A DNA stretch of 64,000 nucleotides, taken from Diplocarpon mali (Eukaryota > Ascomycota > Leotiomycetes > Helotiales > Drepanopezizaceae). The stretch is taken from positions 1 to 64,000 of the forward strand of contig JAENRP010000126.1 of NCBI GenBank assembly GCA_024741835.1. Reading direction: 5' to 3'. The notes under the pieces are model-generated. The model was not told where the DNA came from, searched no databases, and saw only the letters and a list, made by a program, of their open reading frames with translations. The position numbers and the translations under genes were made by a program. Below, in pieces: positions 11,387 to 24,451 of the stretch (position 1 is its first letter; each line of letters begins with the position of its first letter).

Positions 11387-12180
11387 ATGGTACAAAGTAC
11401 CCCTTACCGAGCCTCAAACAGCAGCTAACTCTCTCCAGAGCTCCCCCTTCTCTATCAGTACGGTTATCCCGCCCCCCAATCCTCCCAGCAGACATTTAAC
11501 ACACCCTAGATGGCGGTGCTTGCGTAGCAATGGTCGGCAAGGACTGTGTAGCCATAGCATGCGACCTGCGCCTCGGCCTGCAAGCCCTAACCGTCAGCAA
11601 TAACTTCCCCAAGATCTTCTCCTATGGCGATGTCTACCTGGGCCTAACGGGCCTCGCGACGGACGTATCGACCGTGTCCGATCTCTTCCGCTACAAGGTC
11701 AACATGTACCGCCTGCGCGAAGAGCGCAACATCTCGCCCTCCACAATGGCCAACCTGGTCTCCTCCTCCCTGTACGAGAAACGCTTCGGCCCGTACTTTG
11801 TCAGCCCCGTCGTCGCAGGCATCGATCAGAAGAGTGGCAAGCCGTTCATCTGCGGGTTTGACAGCATCGGGTGCATTGACTTCGCGAAGGATTTCATCGT
11901 CAGTGGGACGGCGAGTGATCAGCTGTTTGGTACTTGTGAGGGACTGTGGGAGCCGGATTTGGTAGGTCGCTCCTCTAGAACATTGAGAGCTGCGTGATGA
12001 TTGGGAACTGTATCAGAAGCTAATATGGAATCCCAGGAGCCAGAGGATCTTTTCGAGACCATCTCCCAAGCTCTGCTGAATGCGGTTGATAGGGATGCGT
12101 TGTCTGGATGGGGAGCTCACGTGTATATCATTGAGAAGGACAAGGTCACGAAGCGGTTATTGAAGGGCAGACAGGATTAA
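11387..12180 (+). CDS. PUP3: 20S proteasome subunit beta-3
   Basis: Non-catalytic beta subunit of the 20S proteasome core. My model is join(11387..11389,11439..11457,11510..11961,12037..12180), 205 aa, the same length as the yeast subunit. The first coding exon is only the ATG and the second is 19 nt. The spliced start reads [22 protein letters not shown] and TTAAC branch sites precede the first two acceptors. The body shows the beta fold pattern ([48 protein letters not shown]). As expected for beta-3, there is no propeptide with a catalytic N-terminal threonine. Confidence 0.96.
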
Positions 12181-13127
12181 GTGGTGGCATTTATGGGCGT
12201 TTGTGGAAGACGCGGCTGCGGCAGAAGGCTGGTCTTGTGTACAACTAGAAACGGCATGGTATGGCATTGCAAAATGGACAAGATATGATACACCAAGAGC
12301 CACTCTCATCTACTTGCAAATTATGGAACTGATAATATTGCTTGACAGGACATAGGTGCTGTATTCGAATTCTAAGCTATGTCTAACCCAGAGGGATGAT
12401 TCTTTAAAAGTCACCACATGCTCCATCCAACATGCTCTTTTCGTGGTTGGCTAACGTCCTGTCGGGGAGGCAAGTAGAAGATAGATTGCGAGTTGCGAGT
12501 TGGGAGGCACTCAGATACGTCAAGACTTGAAGCAGCAGTTTGTTATACCATATCATACCATATCATACCATATCACACCTCGCAGATCGCAGATCATAGA
12601 CCGAAACTCCGATGGCTAAGTCACTCGGGTTTCGCTTCGCCTCGCAATGAGCGTTACTGTAACCTTAAGATGATGGAGCAGGAGGGGGCGAAAATGCCTA
12701 CGGGCAAGGCTAGACGAGGGATTTGAAAAGAGGAGCTGGCTTGATAGTCGATTCGAGTTCAATCAAGAGGTCACGCTGTGCCGTGTACAGTTGTTGTTTG
12801 GTTGAGTTGATGTAAGATCGTCCTGACAGGTTGCTGGGCCTAGTCATAGAGTCAATCGATCATCGCACCCCTTTCCCGCAAACAATCCAAATGTTCCATG
12901 TGGTGGCACTAGGTAACGTTCGAATAAAAATAGATTTTAGATAATACAATTGGGCTGATCCGTCATGATGTGTTATGCAGATCTACTTAGGTATATGTAT
13001 GTGTATATCCACTACGCACTCTCTAGTAATCTACACTTATCACTACATGTATTCGTGGCAACCAAATCTTGCTTCATTTACTTTTCTTTTCCATTTTTCT
13101 CAGTTGTAGTTTGTCGCGTATTTCTAT
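12181..13127. other. Convergent intergenic region (PUP3 / SERCA)
   Basis: No gene is supported. The stretch contains a pentamer-type tandem repeat at 12545-12576 and is AT-rich near 12900-13130, where both 3' UTRs should lie. Confidence 0.6.
12545..12576. repeat. ATACC/ATATC alternating pentamer repeat
   Basis: Three copies of the decamer ATACCATATC follow each other. ATACC is the complement of the GGTAT unit that forms the array at the left edge of the window. Confidence 0.85.
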
Positions 13128-16100
13128 CTACTCTTTCTTGGCTCTAGGTCTTTGGGAGACGTCTGTTTTCTGAATGAAGAGCTTACGCTCGATTAATTTG
13201 AGGATCTCGTCGAGAATGCTAGAACCAATTAGCTACGCTCTTTGAGGCTCTGCACAGGAGTTGAGTACTAAGAATTGGTGTCTTGAGAGATGAGTGGGCT
13301 GCTCGGGGAATGCAAGGCACTTACATGACAGGTGCACTAATGGCCAATACAGCTTGCCACTCGTTCCAGTTCAAAGGTAGGATCGAGAACAGAGTCTGCA
13401 GGATTGGTGTATACAGAAGTGCAAAGTGCAGCGCCATGGATAGGGTAATGGCATACACAAGCATCATGTTCTCCCACAATGGGAGCGTAAGCAAAGATTC
13501 ACTGGATGACAGAGCGTTCATCGCATTCAGCATCTCGATCACAACCAAGATAGACAGCGAGACAGTGGATGCTGATTTCGCCCTATCGTCTGCGAACATA
13601 CTGCATCCAATCTCCGAGAACTGTGTTGAGCAGCGGTGGAAGTGTGACAATTGGTAGAAAGATATTTGAGGACCCTCGCTGTTGTACATGAAGTACCAGG
13701 CGTAGCCGGCCACAGTCGCGAGGCCGACGTACACGCCGATCGCCATGTAGCGGAAGAAAAGCCAGCCACCGATGAGGCGCTCATCGCGCTTTCGAGGAGC
13801 GCGGCGCATAATATCGTGGTCGGGCGGGTTGAAGGAGAGTGCTGTGGCGGGAAGACCATCGGTCACGAGGTTCACCCAGAGAAGTTGGACTGGGATAAGG
13901 GCTTCTGGCATGCCGACAGCAGCTGTCAAGAAAATCGATACGACTTCTCCGATATTGGAGGAGATCAGATAGCGGATGAATTGCTGGGTGTTGTTGTAGA
14001 TGGAGCGGCCTTCTTCGACGGCGACCTCGATCGTAGCGAAGTTGTCGTCGGCGAGGACCATGTCGGATGCGAGCTTGGCGACGTCGGTTCCGGATCCCAT
14101 CGCTACACCAATGTCGGCTTTCTTGAGGGCTGGAGCGTCATTGACACCGTCTCCTGTCATAGCTACGACCTCTCCGGCGGATTGTAAGAGGTCAACGAGT
14201 TTGGACTTGTGGCTCGGCTCGACTCGGGAGAACAGAGATGCTCGCTTGGCAGCTGCTAATTGCTCGGTCTCGCTGAGATTTTCAAATTCGCGCCCAGTGT
14301 AACTCTTATTCTTAAGATCTTCATACTCGCCAAAGACGCCAATTTGACGACAGATGGCCTCAGCAGTGTTCCGGTTGTCTCCAGTGATAACTATGACTCT
14401 GATACCAGCTTCTTTACATTTTCTGATGGATCCAGCTACCTCAGGACGAGGAGGGTCGAGCATTCCAACTAGACCGAGAAAAGTAAGGTTCTGTTCGAGC
14501 TGGATGTATTGGGCGGTAGTCTTGGCATTCTTCAGGAGCGGGTTTGAGCCAGCATCTTCAACACTGGCAAGGGCAATGACGCGGAGACCTCTGTTACCGT
14601 AATCCACAACCTCTTTCAAAAGAAGATCGGAAAGATTTTTGGACAAGGGGACCTTCTTGCCATTTGCTCCGACCAATGTGTGGGTGCAGCGATCAATGAT
14701 ACTCTCAGGAGCACCCTTGACGAGAAGTTTTTGCTGGCTGTTATTTTCAACAAGAACTGACATGCTCTTCCTGTCTCTGGAAAATTCGTAGGTGGCCAGA
14801 CGAGGAGCTCTGGCTTCGTACCAAGAGCTGGCAAGGTGAAGAGTGTCTTGTACTACGGCACTAGCTCTCTTTTGATTCTGAGCTGGGTCTTGCGTACCGA
14901 TCTTCTCCACAAGAACACGTAGGGCTCCCTCAGTTGGCTCCCCAATGTTCGAGTAGGTACCAGATTTTGCGTCAAATGCAAGCTGGGCGTCGTTACAGAG
15001 TGCTGCTACTTGGGCCATCTGGAATATAGTGCTAGATTTTGATGCCACGTTGGAGACGACAGAGCCCTTTGATGTGATACTGCCCTGGGGAACGAATGTA
15101 GTTCCCTCAACATCTAGCTCTTCCAAGTCGTTGCCAGCCTCATTGATGTAAACCATCTTGTTGACGCTCATCTGATTGGTTGTCAATGTCCCCGTCTTGT
15201 CAGAACAGATAACACTGCAACTTCCAAGAGTCTCGACAGAGGGTAAGCTTCGAACGACAGCGTTCTTGGCCGCCATCTTTCGGGTCCCGAGAGCGAGACA
15301 AGTGGTGATGACTACAGCAAGACCTTCTGGAATAGCTGCCACACCGAGCGAGACGGCAATTTTGAGATAGTAGATAGCTCCCTTCGCCCAGCTTCCGTGA
15401 GATGGATCGTTGAAGTGAGGGATATTGATAAGCCAGACGACAATGCAAATAACAGAAATGACCTTTGCCAAAGTATCTCCAAAATCGTTGAGCTTCTGCT
15501 TCAGAGGTGTGGGCTCCGATATTTGTGCTGTAATGCTCTCATGTATATCTCCAATGGCTGTAGAAGATCCTGTCAAGACAACAACCGCGGTGGCATGTCC
15601 AGTAACCACAGTCGTTCCGGAGAACAAGATATTAACCTGGTCCTGCTTAACAGCTTTCAGGTCGTTTACTCTAGCTGTGTCCTTTTCAACGCTCTCGCTT
15701 TCTCCAGTGAGAATTGCCTGGTCGATGTTGAAGCTATTGCTCTGGATCGACAAAACCCTGCAGTCTGCCGGGATCCTGTCTCCAACTGTGATCGAAATGA
15801 TATCTCCCGGGACCAGCTCCTCCGCTCGAACACGGATGATTTTCCCATCTCGGACGACCTTTGCTTCGTTTGCTGAGTATTCCTGGAGCGCAGCGATTGC
15901 TTTCTCGGCGCTGCTTTCTTGCGATACACCAACGACGGCGTTCAAAATCAGAATAGTGAGGATCTGCGAATATTAGATGCTGCTACTAAGGTTTTTAGGG
16001 AGGGGAGCACTCACAACTGCAGGGTCTACGAAAGCTGTCCAACCCCCGCCTTCTTCGAGAAGAGCCAGAACGAAGGAGATGGCTGCAGATCCCAAAAGAA

Positions 16101-16352
16101 TTATGACGAGCTGGTCTTTGAATTGTTCGAGGATAAGCTTCCAGATAGGGGTCGGGGGTTCTTCTTCGATAGCTGCAAAATAGTTAGTCTCGCTGCCACG
16201 CAACTGGGCGCAAAGAGAGTTCTCTGCGTACCATTGCGACCATATTTTTCTCTCGACGCCGTAACTTGGGACTCTGTCAGTCCCTGAGTCTCGGACACAG
16301 AGAAGAAGTCGAGCACCTCAGCGGTGGATTGAGCGTACGCGTTATCCATCAT
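13128..16352 (-). CDS. SERCA-type P2A calcium-transporting ATPase
   Basis: P-type pump that moves Ca2+ from the cytosol into the ER or related compartments. My model is complement join(13128..13218,13325..15963,16015..16172,16232..16352), 1002 aa from the first of two tandem ATGs (1001 from the second). Introns of 106, 51 and 59 nt keep phase; the last donor (GTAAGT) overlaps an in-frame stop that would otherwise truncate the tail. Visible motifs are the N-terminal actuator start ([20 protein letters not shown]), TGES in the actuator, PEGL in transmembrane helix 4 with the Ca2+ ligands, the phosphorylated aspartate in [12 protein letters not shown] (about D348) and the hinge [17 protein letters not shown]. 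Length and motif spacing match animal SERCA and fungal NCA-1-like pumps, not the PMCA or Golgi PMR1 types. It is divergent from the 14-3-3 gene across 1.9 kb. Confidence 0.95.
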
Positions 16353-18243
16353 GGGCGTTAGGCAAGAAGAGATGTGAATGTTGCACCGTTATGCGGCTGT
16401 GGAATTATGTGAGATCGATCATGTAAGGCCAGATCTTGCTTCAGTTACCGTAACGAAGAATACAAGAAGAGCTGTCTACAGACAAGACGATGCGATCAAG
16501 AGGTAGTAGTAGCTTGTTTCCTCTTTTTCATAGTTTCTCAATGACCTAATTAACTATGCCCTATACGGAATCCACAAGTGTCCTCTTCTCTCCAAGCTGT
16601 TCAGGATCGCGGTCCGCGGGCTCTCTTAGCGGGCTTGAATCACGTGCCTTGGCCATTTGCAGAAAGTGGGATGTCACGTTTACCAACCAGATGTTTAGGT
16701 TGAGGTTTGGGGTTCGACATCTGCTTGATGTCCATCTCTGAAGATTCAAGATGAGCGTATTTGCGTGCTTTACAGCAAGATATTTTCTAATAATCTTGGT
16801 GATAGATAGTGTACAGTATATAATAGAGGCGTATTGAGCCTCATGCCATTCCCAGGGTGTCAGTAGCAACCTTACCTTTAGGATGCCACTTGGAACGATG
16901 GCGAAGCTTAATGACTACCTATAGGAATGTACCTTTCAACCCACCAAAACAACTTGCAGCAGCCAAGAATCAAGATCAACTTGCCATTCCATTCCCTTCC
17001 ATTCTATTCCATTCTATTCCATCTTGATTACCAATAGCTATAGCAACCGCTTGCTGTGGAGTCTAGGCTATTTGATCACAATTAGGGATCCGACAAGGCA
17101 GGACTCTATGGTAATAGCTATAGAGACACCCGGGATTCTTCACAGTCCCTCTTGTTGCAGGCTAGCGGGGGGTAGTTTTTAAACAAGCAGAATGTGCTTG
17201 TGAGAGTCTATGTTGATGCTTGTATACTATGTGGTGAGTTGACGCCCTTCAAAGGCTCTGAGAACTTCGTCGAGAGATTGGACGGATGGGCTACACAGCT
17301 CCTCGTCATGGTCTTAGTCACACCCACTGGCACGTCTGCACTGCGCCCTTTATCGAATGCCAGCTCGGCACAGCGTCGAGACGCACAAATGACTATCTCA
17401 CCAGACGACTGGATATGCCAGCCTCTGCCTTACTATTGAGCACTCACCATCTCCCCCGCGGCACCATTGGCCATGGAGTCTGCCAGCACATGCTGTAAAA
17501 CAACACCCCTGTGGTGATCCATCGTAAGGCAGAAACCGGCAGACGTCTCTGAGTGATAAGCTTAGGATGTTGACTACGAGGCAGAGTGAGGCAGAGTAGG
17601 TAGAGAAGTATACCCATACCTTGCAACTACTCAGCATCTGTTGTGGCATCGCAGCAGTGAGCAGGGCACATCAGATGCACAGTAATGGAAGATAAGGACC
17701 ATAACGTGACCTTCAGGACGTCAGGGAGTCACGTTTGACAGATCACAAGGAGGCTGTTGCGATGATATTATCTGCTGCTTCAAACCAAGGGAGATGAAGT
17801 TCTCATTGCCCTGGTTGAAGGCTTTTGCAGCCTCAGGTGTGATTACCTTGAAGTAGCTAGTCACTTTGCTTCGTATTTCTGTTGCCTACGCTGAGATGTC
17901 ATAGCTAGAAACACATGAGAAGTAGGGATTACGAGAATTGGAGAACTTCAAGGACTTACCACAAGCCAGATCATGACTCCTTTGAAATCTTGAAAATGCA
18001 ATAAGAACGGAGTGTTGTCCCAGGAATAGCAGTGTCCCATACCTTATCACCTTCATCGTCGTGAACAGGCCGCTTTAGCGAATTTCTAGCGTAATTAAGT
18101 CCGATCCCCAGAGGCTTGACAGGAAGTACGACACAACTCTGATACTTTTTGACCACAACCACAACCACCGATATCCACCTCCGAATTTTCAACCATCCAA
18201 TTTCGATCGACCCTTTGCATCCAAATCCTGATCATCTGCAACA
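16353..18243. other. Divergent intergenic region (SERCA / 14-3-3)
   Basis: About 1.9 kb without a supportable gene. It should hold both promoters. A CCATT/CTATT pentamer array sits at 16984-17022. Short open frames at 17190-17650 occur on both strands, lack splice-linked continuations and are not called. Confidence 0.6.
16984..17022. repeat. CCATT/CTATT pentamer array
   Basis: Eight consecutive five-base units are variants of CCATT and CTATT. This is one of several pentamer arrays in intergenic DNA of this window. Confidence 0.85.
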
Positions 18244-19491
18244 ATGACAACTGAAGTAAGTGCCCTCCTCTTGATGCAACCGCGTCCTTCACGCCATGCC
18301 GTTGTTGTTCCCCTCTATACCCAGCGAGCCTGACCAGCTGCGTGTTTCAACAATCTACTGTGCATCTCCATCTCTGCAAAGCAGTGAGCTAACGCTTGTG
18401 TGTTTATCTAGCGTGAAAGGTACGAGATGATTCCTAGAAGTCTGTGTACAGAGCTGATCTGATAATGACGCTAATTCCCACAACAGCAAGACATTCCTTG
18501 CGCGGCTCTGTGAGCAGGCTGAGCGATACGATGAGATGGTCACATACATGAAGGAGGTTGCCAAGGTATGCTATGCCCTGCATTTGATTCCCGTGGCAAG
18601 GACTTTGGCAGATTTGTAGCTCAAAACTGATAACGCGCTGCATAGTTGGGCGGAGAGCTTACGGTCGATGAGCGAAACCTTCTGTCTGTTGCCTACAAGA
18701 ACGTCGTTGGAACCAGACGTGCTTCGTGGCGCATAATCTCGTCGATCGAGCAAAAGGAAGAGTCCAAGGGTACTGATAAGCATGTTTCAACTATCCGTGA
18801 CTACCGTCAAAAGATCGAGACAGAGCTTGAGAAGGTCTGCCAGGATGTTCTTGACGTCTTGGATGAGTCCCTGATCCCCAAGGCCGAGTCTGGCGAGTCC
18901 AAGGTCTTCTACCACAAGATGTACGTCTTATCATCGCATATGGCGTTTCCACATACTACGTGCCTTTACTGACGTGGCTTTCAATCCAGGAAGGGTGACT
19001 ACCACCGCTACTTGGCCGAGTTTGCTTCCGGCGAGAAGCGCAAAGTTGCTGCCACTGCTGCCCACGAGGCTTACAAGGTACGCATTTCAGTGGTCTAATC
19101 CTTTCTGCTACTAATACTACTCCAGAATGCTACCGACGTCGCTCAGACCGAACTCACGCCAACCCACCCCATCCGCCTCGGCTTGGCTCTTAACTTCTCC
19201 GTCTTCTACTACGAAATCTTGAACTCCCCCGACCGCGCCTGCCACCTTGCCAAGCAAGCCTTCGACGACGCCATCGCTGAGCTCGATTCTTTGTCCGAGG
19301 AATCTTACCGTGACAGCACCCTCATCATGCAATTGCTCCGAGACAATCTTACCCTCTGGACCTCTTCGGATAGCGGAGAGCCGGAGGCTGCTGCAGCCGA
19401 GGCACCAAAGGAGGCCGAGAAGGCAGTTGAGCCAGAGAAGACCGAGGCCGCCGAGCAAAAGACTGACGCTGCGCCCGCTACCGAGTCCTAG
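18244..19491 (+). CDS. BMH1: 14-3-3 protein
   Basis: Dimeric phosphoserine/phosphothreonine-binding adaptor of the cytosol and nucleus. My model is join(18244..18255,18412..18419,18487..18565,18646..18920,18990..19077,19126..19491), 275 aa. Exon 2 is a micro-exon of 8 nt with canonical flanking splice sites and CTAAC-like branch points. The spliced N-terminus reads [20 protein letters not shown]. Family signatures are present: the basic phosphopeptide pocket ([20 protein letters not shown]), [14 protein letters not shown], and the C-terminal signature from [20 protein letters not shown] through [17 protein letters not shown]. The tail is acidic and Ala/Glu-rich as in other fungal 14-3-3 proteins. 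The assignment to Bmh1/ArtA-type is at family level only. Confidence 0.97.
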
Positions 19492-22147
19492 ATCCCTTGA
19501 GTTCGAATCTCTCGTCTCATTTTCATATGCTTCTGGACCTTGACTTTGAGTGGCTGGTATATCCGGGCTTGCTTGCTGGTCGGATTGATTGCAGCATTAG
19601 GGGTAGGGGACGGGAGTTGATACTGAAAAGCGCAGACCGAGCGAGCGGCTTCTGCGGATTTCGTTGCGATTTTGCGATACACCATCCTGCGAACCTGATG
19701 ACCATGTTTTTCTTTCTCTGTTTTCGATGTTAGCTCCCTCTCTCTTTGCGGTTCGTTCTTCGCGTCTCTCCATGGGCGTGCTGTTGCGGACAAGAGCTGT
19801 CTCTGAAGCGGGGCGGCGTCTATTGATACTGGAATTGCAAGTCTCCTCACACAAAAGAGCTTCAACGGCAGGTAGCGTCCATGGGAGAGTCCTTTCACAC
19901 CCAGTCTCTCCTCGAAGTAGGAGCCTTCCCCGTCATTGTTACTTGTTCTCTAGTGGTGTGCCCAGGCAATCTTAGATATCCCTTCGATTTCATGCATCAC
20001 GCTTGCGATTCTGATAGCGAAGCTCTATGACAACCTGGCGTCGTTACTTTCTCGGAAGTAGCTTCCCAAAGTCGATGCACACCTACATTTTGTCTTTGGT
20101 TTTTTCTTGATAGTGATAATACTGTGATGTTGTAACATGACATGACCAGACCTGACATGTTTCCGGCAGCCCAGAATTTTAATTTCTCAGGGCGCTGATT
20201 TTAGAGTCCTCGCGCATCGTGTATGAAATGCTCCAGGACTGGTCAGACCCAGTCAGTACCTTCTGTTACCACGACAGGAGAGCTAGCACGAACACGAGCA
20301 CATCGTGTCACATCACATTATATCTCAGCCCAATTCTCCTTTGCTTCCCGACCTTTTCTAAGGGAATAGCAAAACGAAGGAATGAAAAGGAAAGAGTCTT
20401 CGCTAGGGAATTGATCTTGACACACATAACCCACACATAACACATGCAACATACACTGGCGTGCCTCCGTATCCAATACCGAGATCACGGGCAGTGAGAT
20501 ACGGCCAGGAAGGATTTGAAGGAAAACAGCGTAATTGAATGCTGCGTCGCGCAACAGCTAACCTACACTGTCTTTCTCAGTATCATACCACGCTCTGCAC
20601 GCTGTGTGCTCGGGTACCTCTTTGCTATCCCCATTCATGGCTCAATTGAGGGAGTGCGAGGTTCTTGTTAGGTGGTTTGCTGTGCTTGTGTCTTGCGCAG
20701 GGGAACTGAGTGATGGGACTGCAAGGTCATGCGATGGCAATAGGGACGTAAGTGAACCATGGGGATTGCTAGCTTGATCTGGTTAGGCTTGCGAGGTAAA
20801 TTCAGGATATTTAATTACGTATCTTGGAAGGCGTGGATAAAGCAATGAACGAAGATCTCATATTAGAGGAATTTGGTCTATACGAGTACGAGAAATCAGA
20901 AGTGGTTTGGGATATTGACATTAAACTTGATATTGATATGTACAAAGGCCCCCCTCCTTGCCAGCCGAGGCTGACCTAGTTATTTTCAAGGAAACTGTAA
21001 AGCTATTAGCTGCTGGTACTCGCTCGGCATGAAGTAGATGACAAAATATAGAGAGTGCTCAGAGTCTAATTAAAAAGTCCGCACGAGGTTTAGGACAGGG
21101 ATAACTGAAAAATCACTTTCATCATTGCAAGAATGTTGTAGGGGGGAGACGGAAGCACCGCTACGTACCGTGAGTGATATGGCGTGCTGTGAACCCGTGG
21201 TGCAAGTTCGAGGATGTAATGAACGATGATGAGCTTGCGAGAGAAAGACAACACAATACGAACACTCAATGATCGTTTTAGAGATCAAGTAAAAGAGGAC
21301 TTCTCCAAGCAGTCATTGTGAAAATGGTCGTGCTAGTCTGTTGTATCAGTAGTCTCCGGGCGCGGTGCCATACAATGCAGCGTAGCAAGCATATCAAGCG
21401 GATCTTCGGATGTTGCGCTGATAAAGTCACCTAGATTCTTGGTGACATAGACAATGATAATGAGATAAAAAAAGACAGTAGGACATATCTGATTCGATGT
21501 GAAATAGAAGAAAGAAACTCGGGGGCGAAGTAATTCAACGACTCGGCGGGATTTGCCTGCGACGGGCGAGCGAGCAAATGCCTGCAAATACTTAGGCTTC
21601 AGGCCAAATGTATGTCATCGAATGCCAGGCAGGTCTGGGGAGCAATCGTAACGGGAATTAGGTGTATAGCGTAACAAGATTCGAAAAGAATAAAATTTGC
21701 GCAGAAGAATCGATAGAAGAATTGGTCTTTTTGATGGCTCAGAATGGGTCATGATGAAGTCAATCCCAGAAACTGGGTCATTCTCTTCCTATATGTTTGG
21801 ATCTGAGCAAGCTCAGTCCTATATCATCATCGCCGGTATTTCAGAGAGGAAACGTAGAATTCTTCAGATTGTGAGGAGTTTTGTTTGCTGAGATAAGCGC
21901 TGGTCTATATGCGGCTTAGCGCCGACGTGCCAGTAACTAAGGCTGAAATCGACCTTGAGCTTGCGACAGCTGTAGGTTGCTTCTCATTCTTCACTCCTCC
22001 TCACACCCTTGACTTAACGCCACAGCACGGCTCAACCGCAGCCGACCCCTTCACATCATTGTCTCGAGAATTCATTTCATCTCGACGACTACGATCAACC
22101 AAGCCGCCACTTCCGATCACCTTTCGTGTCGCATGCCCCTTGCGACG
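19492..22147. other. Long intergenic region (14-3-3 / PRP39)
   Basis: About 2.65 kb in which I could find no gene with splice-consistent coding structure on either strand. It contains the 14-3-3 3' UTR, the PRP39 promoter and patches of AT-rich sequence (20800-21100, 21450-21700). A lineage-specific short gene or a non-coding transcript cannot be excluded. Confidence 0.5.
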
Positions 22148-24451
22148 ATGAGCGATTTCAATTATGGAGGAACAGACGAGGAGTCGGCGGAGATCAAAAA
22201 GCTCAATGCTGAAGTTGTAGGCTACATGTAAAACCTGTCGTTAATGCGCTGGTGCTGACCATCTTGATCAGCTCGAGGATCCCGATAATTTTGAGAACTG
22301 GGAGAAACTCGTTCGTGCCGCCGAATCTCTCGAGGGCGGATTAAACCGGAATTCCAGCCCGCAAGCTATCTCTACCACTCGCAATGCCTACGATCGCTTC
22401 CTCGCAAAATTTCCCTTGCTTTTTGGATACTGGAAGAAATATGCCGACTTGGAATTCTCAATTGCTGGTACTGAGGCTGCTGAAATGGTGAGGCTGCGTA
22501 TAAGAGTCCCACGAAAATTCGGGCGCTGACAGCCCTTCAGGTCTTTGAACGGGGGGTTGCGAGCATCACAACATCAGTTGACTTGTGGACCGACTACTGC
22601 TCTTTCAAGGTCGAAACCAGCCATGATCCAGATGTGATCAGAGAGTAAGTATACCGGAGTCTTTCCTTCCCCTTTAACACAGACATCTGCGATGCGACGC
22701 ATGGTACGCAATCATCGCACATTCGGAGAATCAGTCACAGGGTCGCAGACGGTGAGAACTGCCAAAGAGTCGCTCCCTGTTTGATACTCTTCTCACCCAC
22801 ATGATCAGGATCTTTCCTTCTGCTATCACACGTTCGCATTTTACATCGTACCACTCTGCACACAATTCCGGCGAGGTTGGAGATTCGAGGATCATTAATT
22901 CAAGCACACTTGCCCTACCCGTATTTGCACTCCTTGCCATCTGACATCCCTTCTGCTCCCCCATTGAAAGCTCAACTGACACTTAGCTATAGGCTCTTTG
23001 AGCGCGGTGCTGCCTGCGTTGGACTGGACTTCCTTGCCCATCCGTTTTGGGACAAGTATCTTGAATTCGAAGACCGGGTCGAGGCACAGGACAAAGATTT
23101 CAAGATATTTACCATCTTGGGACGCGTCATCGAAATCCCCATGCATCAATATGCACGATACTTCGAGAAATTTCGCCAGCTGGCCCATTCTCGTCCAATT
23201 GTCGAGCTCGCAGAAGCAGATACACTCAGCCGGTTCCGGGCAGAGATCGAGTCGGAGAATGCTGAAAATTTCCAAGCCGGCCCTAAGGGAATCTCTGAGA
23301 TGGAAATTGAACGAGAGCTGCGAACAAAGATTGACAACCATTACCTCGAAACCTTCACCCGGACCCAAACCGAGACAACAAAACGCTGGACTTATGAGTC
23401 GGAGGTCAAGAGACCGTATTTCCACGTTACTGAGCTTGACTACGCTCAACTTGCCAACTGGCGAAAGTATCTGGACTTCGAGGAGGCAGAGGGTGACTAC
23501 ACCCGAGCAGTTTTCCTGTATGAAAGATGCCTGGTCACCTGCGCCTTCTACGATGAGTTCTGGTTTCGTTATGTCCGGTGGATGTCCGCTCAAGACGGCA
23601 AACAAGAGGAAGTTCGGAACATATACCAGCGTGCGAGTACTCTCTACGTTCCTATCAGCAGACCTGGTATTAGGTTGCAATACGCTTACTTCGAGGAGAT
23701 GTCTGACCGCTCGGACGTGGCTCGCGATATTCACGAAGCCATACTGGACCGTATGCCTGGCCACGTCGAGACGATAGTCTCCTGGGCCAATCTCGAGCGT
23801 CGCCAGTATGGTCTTGAGGCTGCCATCCAGGTCTTCAAGGCTCAGATCGACAACCCCGTGGTTGATCTGTTCTCTAAGGCTGCCTTTGTCGTCGAGTGGG
23901 CCATCCTCCTGTGGAAGATCAAAGGGTCTGTTGGTGAGGCTCGTCAAGTCTTCCAAAACAACCAGCAGTGGTACTTGCAAAGTCGCCATTTCTGGGCCAA
24001 GTACCTGGAGTTTGAGATTGCTCAGCCAACAAGTGCCGAGAAAGAGTCTGAGCAGTATGAGATCATCAAGAAGATCCACGACGACTTGGTCAAGACAAGC
24101 GGCATGAACCTTTCTACTAGAAAGGAACTCACCAACATCTACTTCAGCTACTTGCAACAGCGAGGGACCAAGGATGCCATGAAAGAGTTTTTGCAGATTG
24201 ATAGAGAGCTGAACGGGTAAGCCACTTTGCAAATCTCGAAAGACACAGACTCTAAATTTTGAAGTAGCCCTCTCTCGGTCCAAGCCGACTATGTCAAGAC
24301 CGACGCCTCCAGCAAAGGTCTCGAAAACGGCCACTCGGCCCCGATCGTCGACGAAGCCACGCTCCGAAGAGGAGAGGCCCACTATGGCAACTACTTCGAA
24401 GAGCGCCGCGACGTTCCGCCCAACGCCCAAGGCACGGCACCTTTTGCTTGA
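22148..24451 (+). CDS. PRP39: Pre-mRNA splicing factor PRP39 (U1 snRNP, HAT repeats)
   Basis: U1 snRNP component required for commitment of pre-mRNA to splicing in fungi. My model is join(22148..22216,22272..22487,22541..22644,22993..24216,24268..24451), 598 aa. The protein is a superhelix of HAT (half-a-TPR) repeats, with pairs such as WKKYADLEF, WTDYCSFKVE, WDKYLEFED, WRKYLDFEEAEGDYTRAVFL and WAKYLEFEIAQ. Intron 3 is 348 nt, far longer than its neighbours, but its ends restore ...VIRE-LFERGAACVGLDFL without a gap in the helix pattern. The last exon encodes a low-complexity tail ending in GTAPFA. Confidence 0.93.

Noticed and set aside
13321..13324. In-frame TAA that would end the Ca2+-ATPase at residue PVM
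   Set aside because: The stop lies in a strong GTAAGT donor; splicing to 13218 restores the conserved SERCA tail and a sensible C-terminus.
22895..24430. 511-codon antisense frame opposite PRP39
   Set aside because: The sense strand encodes regular HAT repeats with matching introns; the antisense product has no recognisable domain.
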